This document shows positions 1-5,384 of a DNA stretch of 8,128 nt, piece after piece. Each line of letters opens with the position of its first letter. Positions within the stretch are counted from its first letter, which is position 1. A model generated the notes under the pieces. The model was given only the letters and a program-made list of their open reading frames with translations, searched no databases and was not told the origin of the DNA. Both the position numbers and the translations under genes were made by a program. Source of the stretch: an uncultured Collinsella sp. (GTDB taxonomy: Bacteria; Actinomycetota; Coriobacteriia; Coriobacteriales; Coriobacteriaceae); assembly GCA_900543845.1 (NCBI GenBank), contig UQTD01000074.1, positions 1 through 8,128 of the forward strand, read 5' to 3'.

Positions 1-59
1 CAGGCAGCGCGCCTTTTGCGTTGGGCCTCGTTGAGGTTCGAAGTCGTGGCTTGCGACCT

Positions 60-809
60 TTAGGAGCGGGCGGCTCCGTCGACGGGGAGCACGGCGCCCG
101 TGACATAGGATGACATGTCGCTCGCTAGGAAAACAAAGGCGTTGGCGACGTCCTCGGGCTCGCCCATGCGGCCGAGCGGAATAGTGGCGATGATGGGCTT
201 GATGACCTCTTCGGGCAGGTTAGCGACCATGTCGGTCTTAGTCACGCCAGGGGCAACGGCGTTGACGCGGATGCCCATGGGGGCGAGCTCGCGCGAGAGC
301 GACTGGACCATGCCGTTGACGGCAAACTTGGACGTGGGGTAACCGACGCCGGAGGGCTGGCCGTACTTGGCGACCATCGAGCTCGTGGTAGTGATGGTGC
401 CGCCGTGTCCGGCCTCGGTCATAATCTTGGCGGCCGCCTGGTGACCGTTAAAGACAGCGACGACGTTGAGGTCCATGACTTTGGCGAACTCCTCGGCCGT
501 GTAGTCCAAAAGGGGCGAGCGCTGGGAGATTCCGGCATTGTTGACGACCGTGTCCAGGCCGCCCATGTCGGTTGCAGCCTGGGTAAAAGCCTCGGTCACG
601 GCCTCGAGTGAGGTGAGGTCGCAGGAGCGGCCCCAGACCTTGGCGTCGGGATAGGCGGCCGCCAGCTTCTCAACGGCCGCGTCGGCAGTCTCCTGGCGCG
701 AGCCAAAGACGGTGACGGCAGCGCCTTCCTCGATAAAACGGCAGGCGATCGCATAGCCGATACCGCGCGTGCCTCCGGTGATGATTGCTTTCTTGCCCTC
801 GAGCAACAT
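60..809 (-). CDS. SDR family oxidoreductase (FabG-like, 249 aa)
   Basis: Classical short-chain dehydrogenase/reductase, a soluble NAD(P)(H)-dependent enzyme that interconverts an alcohol and a ketone. Visible motifs: cofactor loop TGGTRGIG at residues 11-18, CDL at 63-65, NNAG at 90-93, active-site Asn115, Ser143/144, and Tyr157-x3-Lys161 in YPTSK. VNAVAPG (182-188) and SSYVTGAVLPVDGA near the C-terminus are typical of the FabG-type branch. Arg15 and Arg38 (FGSR) suggest a preference for NADP(H); this is inference. Length is normal for the family. The ATG at 809 is chosen because AGAGGAAG lies just upstream; the longer reading frame to 929 would add 40 residues that precede the Rossmann fold and look non-native. 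The substrate cannot be read from sequence: 3-oxoacyl-ACP, sugar-alcohol or hydroxysteroid activity are all possible. It is transcribed alone, 156 bases beyond the hom terminator. Confidence 0.93.
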   Translation of the reverse strand: MLLEGKKAIITGGTRGIGYAIACRFIEEGAAVTVFGSRQETADAAVEKLAAAYPDAKVWGRSCDLTSLEAVTEAFTQAATDMGGLDTVVNNAGISQRSPLLDYTAEEFAKVMDLNVVAVFNGHQAAAKIMTEAGHGGTITTTSSMVAKYGQPSGVGYPTSKFAVNGMVQSLSRELAPMGIRVNAVAPGVTKTDMVANLPEEVIKPIIATIPLGRMGEPEDVANAFVFLASDMSSYVTGAVLPVDGAARS

Positions 810-860
810 GGTGCTTCCTCTCATCGCGGGCGGACATACACGGCACAGCATAGCGTCGGC

Positions 861-889
861 AAAATACAGCTGCCGTCGCATATCGGCAA
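861..889 (-). promoter_or_regulatory. Candidate promoter of the SDR gene
   Basis: Reading the minus strand, TTGCCG (884-889) and TATTTT (861-866) are separated by 17 bases, each matching 4 of 6 consensus positions, about 50 bases before the ATG at 809. A second, poorer pair lies upstream: TTGACC (915-920) and GATACC (892-897), also with a 17-base gap. Since the preceding gene ends in a terminator, a promoter is expected between 810 and 964. Which pair is used is not decided by the sequence. Confidence 0.35.
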
Positions 890-905
890 ACGGTATCCAC
901 GGTTG

Positions 906-920
906 TTGACGAACGGTCAA
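906..920. promoter_or_regulatory. Inverted repeat TTGAC-N5-GTCAA, possible operator
   Basis: A perfect 5-bp inverted repeat with a 5-base centre, reading TTGAC GAACG GTCAA. It overlaps the -35 element of the upstream candidate promoter for the SDR gene. The size and symmetry fit a dimeric repressor site, but a repeat this short can occur by chance. Confidence 0.25.
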
Positions 921-964
921 GTTGTTCAAACGTTAGTCGATCACTTCGTGCAAAAGATGTAACT

Positions 965-998
965 AAAAGGGGCTCCCATCCAATCGGACGGGAGCCCC
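965..998 (-). terminator. Intrinsic terminator of hom
   Basis: A perfect 9-bp stem, GGGGCTCCC (969-977) with GGGAGCCCC (990-998), encloses a 12-base loop. On the minus strand the stem is followed by TTTTAGTT (T-run at 965-968). It lies 31 bases past the hom stop codon and is oriented to end hom transcription before the SDR gene. Confidence 0.85.
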
Positions 999-1029
999 TC
1001 ATGCGTTATTTGATTTGCCGAGAATCGGG

Positions 1030-2373
1030 CTAGTTGGCCATGACACCTTCGGTCCAAGCCTCGACGTCCTCGATGCGCAGGACGTTGGCGACCTCGGCCA
1101 CGCAGTCGACGCTGGCAAGCTCGGCGGCGGCAGCCTGGACGTCCTTCTCGAGCGCGCGGTGCGTCAGGAAGATGACCGAGCAGGCATCGCTGACGCCCGA
1201 CTTGCCGTCCTCGACCTGGTTGATGAGCGAAATCGAGATGTTGTGCTTGGCAAAGATGTCGACCGTCTCGGACAGGGCGCCCACGCGGTCGGCGACCTTC
1301 AGGCGCACATAGTACTTGGTCTGGAGCTCGTCCATGGGCTTAAAGGCGAGGTTGTGACCATAGGGCTCAATCTCGGGCAGCGGAGCCACGCCGCGGCTGA
1401 TCTGCTCGGAGAGCGACAAGATATCGCCCACGACGGCGCTCGCGGTGGGGAAGGAGCCTGCGCCCGCGCCGTAGAACATGGTCTCGCCCACGGCGTCACC
1501 CACCACGTAGACGGCGTTCATGGCGCCGTTGACCTTGGCGAGCATATGGTCTGCCGGGATGAGCGTGGGATGCACGCGGACGTCGACGCCGGCGTCGGTG
1601 TTGCGGGCGATGCCGAGCAGCTTAATGGTGTAGCCGAGCTCGCGAGCCTGGGCGATGTCCTCGGCGCCGATGGTACGGATACCCTGCTGGTACACATCGT
1701 CGGTGGTAACGCGGGTGCCAAAGCCGATAGAAGCGAGGATCGCCGTCTTGCTGGCGGCATCGAAGCCGTCGACGTCGGCGGACGGGTCGGCTTCGGCATA
1801 GCCCTTGGCTTGTGCATCGGCGAGCACGTCGGCGTAATCGGCGCCCTCGGCGTCCATGCGCGACAGGATGTAGTTGGTGGTGCCGTTGAGGATGCCGGCG
1901 ATGGTCAGGATCTTGTTGCCCACCAGATCGTGCTCAAGTGTGCTCACGATGGGGATGCCGCCGCCGCAGCTGGCCTCGCACTTAATCTGCACGCCGCACG
2001 CGCGTGCCTTCTCGGCAAGCGTCTCGACGTGACGGCCCAGCAGAGCCTTGTTGGCAGAGACGACGTGCTTGCCGTGCTCAAAGGCAGTGGTGAAGATCTC
2101 GGTTGCGGGATGCTCGCCGCCGATCAGCTCGACGACGATGTCGACGGCGGGGTCGGTGACGACATCGTGCCAGTCGCTCGTAAAGGCCTCGCGCTCAATG
2201 CCTGCCGCCTCGGCCTGCTCCCAGGCAAGCGCGCAGGCGCGGGTCAGCTTAAGGTCGATGCCGTAGGCTGCCAGGTACTCATCGTGGTGGCTCTTGATCA
2301 GACGGGCCACGCCGCCGCCGACGGTTCCCAGACCGATCAGACCGACGTTCACGGTGCGCAGGGGTTCGCTCAT
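1030..2373 (-). CDS. hom: Homoserine dehydrogenase (447 aa, with ACT domain)
   Basis: Reduces L-aspartate-4-semialdehyde to L-homoserine with NAD(P)H in the cytosol, the branch step to threonine, methionine and (via threonine) isoleucine. The N-terminal Rossmann domain has GLGTVGGGV at 14-22. SANK at 106-109 is the family motif with Lys109. The catalytic domain shows GILNGTTNYIL (160-170) and EADPSADVDGFDAASK (194-209), holding the Asp205/Lys209 pair that corresponds to the known catalytic residues of this family. A C-terminal ACT domain (about 354-434, beginning YYVRLKVADRVGALSE) suggests allosteric feedback by an amino acid, usually threonine; this is inference. Length is typical for the bacterial monofunctional, ACT-containing type, and no aspartokinase is fused. 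The ATG at 2373 is chosen because AAGGAG precedes it at normal spacing; an in-frame ATG 24 bases upstream lacks one. It is divergent from the liv genes. Confidence 0.97.
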   Translation of the reverse strand: MSEPLRTVNVGLIGLGTVGGGVARLIKSHHDEYLAAYGIDLKLTRACALAWEQAEAAGIEREAFTSDWHDVVTDPAVDIVVELIGGEHPATEIFTTAFEHGKHVVSANKALLGRHVETLAEKARACGVQIKCEASCGGGIPIVSTLEHDLVGNKILTIAGILNGTTNYILSRMDAEGADYADVLADAQAKGYAEADPSADVDGFDAASKTAILASIGFGTRVTTDDVYQQGIRTIGAEDIAQARELGYTIKLLGIARNTDAGVDVRVHPTLIPADHMLAKVNGAMNAVYVVGDAVGETMFYGAGAGSFPTASAVVGDILSLSEQISRGVAPLPEIEPYGHNLAFKPMDELQTKYYVRLKVADRVGALSETVDIFAKHNISISLINQVEDGKSGVSDACSVIFLTHRALEKDVQAAAAELASVDCVAEVANVLRIEDVEAWTEGVMAN

Positions 2374-2576
2374 AGATAGCTCCTTCGTGCATCTCATGGA
2401 TGGATTAACCGCTTAAAGGTTGAGTGCATTCTAGCGTGAACCGAGGGCGCGTGCTCGCCAGGCAACAGGAGCCGCACAAAACGGCACCCCCGAAACGCTG
2501 CGGAAACATTGGAAACATGCTCGCTACAAACGGAACTCCGTAACAAACTGTCAACGTTTACACCATAAGGTTTGCC
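2374..2576. other. hom upstream region facing the livJ relic
   Basis: No gene is supported here. It must hold the hom promoter on the minus strand. A TAGAAT box (2428-2433) could be the -10 element, but no good -35 lies at the right distance. On the plus strand there is a direct repeat GGAAACAT at 2502-2509 and 2511-2518. The relic's reading frame is closed upstream by a TAA at 2541. This stretch may include the former promoter or leader of the broken livJ copy. Confidence 0.4.
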
Positions 2577-2876
2577 CTGTGCGACTGGGGCATGCAGGCG
2601 CTCGTCGGCCCCGTCACCACCGGTGCCGCCGTCGCCGTCTCGTGCGAGATCGCCGATGCCTTTGCCGAGCAGGCCAAGGCATCCAAGCTCGACATCGTCG
2701 ATACCGTGACCTTTAAGGACGACTCCTCCACGAGCTTTATCAACCAGCCGACCAAGGCCATACGCAAGATCAAGATCGAGGGCCTGACGGGTGAGCTGAC
2801 GTGGAACGACGAGGGCCAAGTCGAGAAGCCCGCTACGGCCTATGTGATTCAGGACGGCAAGTACATCGCCGCCTAA
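2577..2876 (+). pseudogene. Remnant of a second livJ-type binding protein gene
   Basis: The open frame from ATG 2592 gives 94 residues that align in three blocks with the intact LivJ encoded downstream. Block 1 covers LivJ 113-131, block 2 covers 198-234, and block 3 covers 358-395 through the stop. By hand count about 65 of 94 residues are identical. About 66 and 123 residues are missing between blocks, yet the frame is kept. The first ~110 residues, including signal peptide and lipobox, are absent and no ribosome-binding site precedes the ATG. Exact DNA matches survive, for example CGACTGGGGCATGCAGGC at 2582-2599 and 3472-3489. Similarity is certain from CTG 2577; it may reach back to GTCAACG at 2550. 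Without a signal, most of both lobes and the hinge it could not bind ligand, so I call it a decayed paralog. A small expressed protein is possible but unsupported. Confidence 0.85.
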
Positions 2877-3022
2877 GTGCATATAACGAGACCGGTGAGG
2901 CCGTTTTATTCAGGGCAGGGACGCCTGTAACAGAACGGAAACATTACTTTCACACAATAAAGTGGCATTACTGCATAAACCGACAGGAATACGCAGAATT
3001 ATGGATAAATGGGCAAAACAAA

Positions 3023-3056
3023 AGAAAAGTTGAAATAATCGCCACTTTTCTCAACT
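3023..3056. promoter_or_regulatory. Nested inverted repeats upstream of livJ
   Basis: AGAAAAGT (3023-3030) is the exact inverse of ACTTTTCT (3044-3051). A second pair, AGTTGA (3028-3033) and TCAACT (3051-3056), overlaps the first, so the two pairings would exclude each other in RNA. In DNA either could be an operator near the liv promoter. What binds it cannot be told from the sequence. Confidence 0.4.
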
Positions 3057-3078
3057 AAAGCGTCTACTATTTTGCGAA

Positions 3079-3124
3079 CGCCGAACACGGCGAAGGATGG
3101 CCTGTCGGGTAACCGAAACCCGAC
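3079..3124 (+). promoter_or_regulatory. Two leader hairpins just before the livJ ribosome-binding site
   Basis: Hairpin 1 is CGCCG-AACA-CGGCG (3079-3092). Hairpin 2 is GTCGGGT-N7-ACCCGAC (3104-3124), ending about 10 bases before the GAGAGGAGAG ribosome-binding site. Neither is followed by a T-run, so they do not look like terminators. They may stabilise the 5' end of the livJ mRNA or modulate translation; that role is inference. Confidence 0.4.
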
Positions 3125-3145
3125 GAGATTTGAGAGGAGAGCCGC

Positions 3146-4333
3146 ATGTCGAGCCTCACCGGTAAGTCATTGAACCCTGTTATGAATCGCAGGAGCGTTA
3201 TCGCGAGCGCAGCAGGTCTGGGGGCGATGTCCATTCTAGCTGGCTGCTCCTCCAACGGCGGCGACAGCGGTTCCGCGTCGGGCGACGCTTCGTTTAAGAT
3301 CGGCACAATCGGCCCGCTGACCGGCGCCAACGCGTCCTACGGCAAGTCCGTTACACAGGCTGTCGAGCTTGGCTGCAAGGATTTCTCGACTAAGGAGCTG
3401 CCGCTTGTCAGCAAGGCCGAGGACGACCAGGCTGACGGTGAGAAGGCCGTCAACGCCTTCAACACCCTGCTCGACTGGGGCATGCAGGCCCTTGTCGGTC
3501 CGACCACCACGGGTGCGTCGGTCGCCGTTGCTGCTGAGTGCGGTAACGACCCCGAGACGTTCATGATTACCCCGTCCGCGTCCTCCGAGGACGTTACCAA
3601 GGGCAAGGATTGCGTCTTCCAGGTTTGCTTCACCGACCCCAACCAGGGTGTCAACGCTGCCAAGTTCCTGGCACAGAAGTATGCGGACGAGAAGTTCGTG
3701 CTGTTCTATAACTCCGGCGACGCCTATTCTTCGGGCATCGCAGATTCCTTTAAGGCCCAGGCCGCTGAGTCCAAGCTCGAGATTGTTGACGAGGAGACCT
3801 TTAAGGACGACTCCGCCACGAGCTTTACCAACCAGCTGACCAAGGCCAAGCAGGCTGGCGCCACCATGATCTTTGCGCCGATCTACTACACACCGGCGTC
3901 CGTCCTGCTCAAGAACGCCAAGGACATGGGCTACGACGTCAAGATGATGGGCTGCGACGGCATGGACGGTATCCTGGGCGTTGAGGGCTTCGATACCTCT
4001 CTTGCCGAGGGTCTGCTGCTCATGACCCCGTTCTCCGCCGACGACGAGAAGAACGCCGACTTCGTCAACGCTTACAAAGATAAGTATGGCGAGACTCCGG
4101 ACCAGTTTGCCGCCGACGCCTACGACGGCGTGCATGCGGTGGTCGAGGCCCTCAAGGAAGCCGGCCTGGGTGCCGACGCCGACCCGACCGAGGTTGCCGA
4201 GAAGCTTCCCGAGGCTATGCGCAACATTACCGTTGACGGTCTGACTGGCAAGCTCTCCTGGAACGACAAGGGCCAGGTCCAGAAGGACCCGACGGCGTAC
4301 GTCATTACCGACGGCAAGTACGTACAGGCCTAA
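3146..4333 (+). CDS. livJ: Branched-chain amino acid ABC transporter substrate-binding lipoprotein (395 aa)
   Basis: Captures the amino acid outside the membrane and delivers it to LivHM; family Peripla_BP_6 (Leu/Ile/Val-binding type I fold). The N-terminus has paired arginines (NRRSVIASAAG, 14-24), a hydrophobic stretch and a lipobox LAGC with Cys34, so the mature protein should be lipid-anchored. A Ser/Gly-rich linker (35-48) follows. The fold starts at FKIGTIGPLTG (50-60); ALVGPTTTGAS (115-125) and ITPSAS (141-146) are family ligand-site regions, and FAADAYDGVHAV (321-332) is the conserved late helix. ATG 3146 is chosen because AGAGGAGAG precedes it; the in-frame ATG at 3182 lacks a ribosome-binding site but would still leave a complete signal peptide. 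The 160-base structured gap to livH suggests livJ is made in excess. Ligand specificity within the family is inferred from the operon, not proven. Confidence 0.95.
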   Translation: MSSLTGKSLNPVMNRRSVIASAAGLGAMSILAGCSSNGGDSGSASGDASFKIGTIGPLTGANASYGKSVTQAVELGCKDFSTKELPLVSKAEDDQADGEKAVNAFNTLLDWGMQALVGPTTTGASVAVAAECGNDPETFMITPSASSEDVTKGKDCVFQVCFTDPNQGVNAAKFLAQKYADEKFVLFYNSGDAYSSGIADSFKAQAAESKLEIVDEETFKDDSATSFTNQLTKAKQAGATMIFAPIYYTPASVLLKNAKDMGYDVKMMGCDGMDGILGVEGFDTSLAEGLLLMTPFSADDEKNADFVNAYKDKYGETPDQFAADAYDGVHAVVEALKEAGLGADADPTEVAEKLPEAMRNITVDGLTGKLSWNDKGQVQKDPTAYVITDGKYVQA

Positions 4334-4364
4334 TTGGCCGCCTTACATAGAGCGGTTTTGATCC

Positions 4365-4396
4365 CAAGCAGGGGAGGTTTTGGCCTTCCCTGCTTG
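4365..4396 (+). terminator. Intercistronic hairpin 1 after livJ (partial terminator or mRNA-end stabiliser)
   Basis: A 13-bp stem pairs CAAGCAGGGGAGG (4365-4377) with CCTTCCCTGCTTG (4384-4396), with one G-U wobble and loop TTTTGG. It starts 31 bases after the livJ stop. No T-run follows, so protection of the livJ mRNA 3' end or partial termination is more likely than complete termination. CCAAGC (4364-4369) can alternatively pair with GCTTGG (4396-4401). Confidence 0.6.
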
Positions 4397-4406
4397 CTTG
4401 GTATCT

Positions 4407-4430
4407 AGGGACGATGTAACGTCCCTGTTT
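4407..4430 (+). terminator. Intercistronic hairpin 2 before livH, weak terminator-like
   Basis: A perfect 7-bp stem, AGGGACG (4407-4413) and CGTCCCT (4420-4426), encloses loop ATGTAA. It is followed by GTTTCAT, a short T-run. With hairpin 1 it forms a tandem pair that could reduce read-through from livJ into livHMGF. Confidence 0.5.
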
Positions 4431-4437
4431 CATACAT

Positions 4438-4479
4438 TAACTGGAAACCTATTCGAAATAACTGGAAACCTATTCGAAA
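4438..4479. repeat. Perfect 21-bp tandem repeat, two copies, upstream of livH
   Basis: Copies at 4438-4458 and 4459-4479 are identical. Each begins TAACTGGAAACC and ends TTCGAAA. Each holds the palindrome TTCGAA (4452-4457 and 4473-4478). The repeat ends one base before the GGGG of the livH ribosome-binding site. The 21-bp period equals two turns of B-DNA, so a protein could bind both copies on one face. Recent duplication by slippage without function is equally possible. Confidence 0.9.
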
Positions 4480-4493
4480 GGGGGATGTGGAAC

Positions 4494-5375
4494 ATGACGG
4501 TCTTTATCCAATACCTGGTCAACGGCCTGTCCATGGGCAGCGTCTACGCCATCATCGCGTTGGGCTACACCATGGTCTACGGTATCGCCAAGATGCTGAA
4601 CTTCGCTCACGGCGATGTCATCATGGTCGGTGCCTATGTCTCGTTCTGCGCCACGTCGTATCTCGGCCTCCCGGGCTGGGCATCTGTAGTTCTCTCTTGC
4701 GTGGCCTGCACGGTCCTCGGTGTTCTCATTGAGGGCCTGGCCTATAAGCCGCTGCGCCAAGCAGGCCCGCTGGCCGTTCTGATCACGGCTATCGGCGTGT
4801 CTTACTTCCTGCAGAACGCCGCGCAGCTTCTGTGGGGCGCCACGCCCAAGAACTTCACTTCGCTCGTCACCTTCCAGGTGCCGGAGTTCTTGGCCAAGTT
4901 CAACGTAAGCGCCGTCTCGCTCGTCACCATCGTCGCCTGCCTGGTTATCATGGCCGGCCTGATGTTCTTTACAGGTAAGACCAAGATGGGCAAGGCCATG
5001 CGCGCCGTGTCCGAGGACAAGGCTGCCGCTCAGCTCATGGGCATCAACGTCAACCGCACCATTTCGATGACGTTTGCCATCGGCTCTGCCCTTGCCGCCA
5101 TCGCCGGCGTGCTGCTGTGCTCCTACTCGCCGGTGCTGCAGCCCACGACGGGTGCTATGCCTGGCATCAAGGCCTTCGACGCCGCTGTCTTCGGTGGCAT
5201 CGGCTCCATCCCCGGCGCTTTTGTCGGTGGCATTCTCATCGGCATCATCGAAGCGATGGCGCAGGCTTACATTTCCACGAGCCTTGCCAACTCCATCGTC
5301 TTTGGTGTTCTGATCATCGTCCTGCTCGTCAAGCCTGCCGGCCTCTTGGGCAAGTACGTCCCCGAGAAGGTGTAG
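4494..5375 (+). CDS. livH: Branched-chain amino acid ABC transporter permease LivH (293 aa)
   Basis: One of the two membrane subunits forming the import channel. It is a hydrophobic protein with several membrane segments spread from about residue 5 to 282. Family landmarks: NGLSMGSVYAIIALGYTMVYG (10-30), NFAHGD (36-41), the EAA-like cytoplasmic loop GKAMRAVSEDKAAAQLMGIN (166-185) that contacts the ATPases, and FGGIGSIPGAFVGG (233-246). The ATG at 4494 is chosen because AAAGGGGG (4477-4484) sits 9 bases upstream. The in-frame ATG at 4485 touches that site, and the frame further upstream translates the tandem repeat and hairpins, which are not protein-like. The length is normal for LivH. The stop at 5373-5375 abuts the livM start region, so these are translationally coupled. 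Confidence 0.95.
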   Translation: MTVFIQYLVNGLSMGSVYAIIALGYTMVYGIAKMLNFAHGDVIMVGAYVSFCATSYLGLPGWASVVLSCVACTVLGVLIEGLAYKPLRQAGPLAVLITAIGVSYFLQNAAQLLWGATPKNFTSLVTFQVPEFLAKFNVSAVSLVTIVACLVIMAGLMFFTGKTKMGKAMRAVSEDKAAAQLMGINVNRTISMTFAIGSALAAIAGVLLCSYSPVLQPTTGAMPGIKAFDAAVFGGIGSIPGAFVGGILIGIIEAMAQAYISTSLANSIVFGVLIIVLLVKPAGLLGKYVPEKV

Positions 5376-5384
5376 GTGAGCGTT

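Larger units (their letters stand above)
2877..3145 (+). promoter_or_regulatory. Promoter and leader region of the liv operon
   Basis: This gap is visibly AT-rich from about 2937 to 3070, unlike the flanking coding DNA, and must carry the liv promoter. Candidates are CCGACA (2980-2985) with GATAAA (3004-3009) at 18 bases, and a TACTAT -10-like box at 3065-3070 lacking a clear -35; neither is convincing alone. Nearest to livJ are an inverted-repeat cluster (3023-3056) and two GC-rich hairpins (3079-3092, 3104-3124). There is no recognisable T-box motif and no leader peptide rich in Leu, Ile or Val codons. The first ~70 bases resemble the gap after intact livJ. Confidence 0.5.

Noticed and set aside
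1..59. Short inverted repeats after the SDR stop (CCTC-GTT-GAGG at 26-36)
   Set aside because: The stem is only 4 bp and no T-run follows on the minus strand, so it is not supported as a terminator.
1015..2379. 454-codon open frame on the plus strand opposite hom
   Set aside because: It is a shadow of hom created by GC-rich codon bias; it has no family motifs and no sensible composition, while hom is motif-complete.
2394..2882. 162-codon minus-strand frame across the livJ relic and hom upstream region
   Set aside because: It is antisense to the relic and runs into the hom leader; there is no ribosome-binding site or recognisable domain.
3001..3033. Short frame encoding MDKWAKQKKS, a possible leader peptide before livJ
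   Set aside because: It contains no Leu, Ile or Val codons as expected for attenuation of a liv operon, and AGGA lies 12 bases away, too far for a good ribosome-binding site.
2438..3145. Insertion sequence or CRISPR as the cause of the livJ disruption
   Set aside because: No transposase fragment, terminal inverted repeats, target-site duplication or regular repeat-spacer pattern is visible; the relic is explained by simple deletions.
4380..4493. Upstream extension of LivH by 38 residues
   Set aside because: It would translate hairpin 2 and the tandem repeat into a duplicated ITGNLFE-like peptide. The normal LivH N-terminus and the ribosome-binding site both point to 4494.
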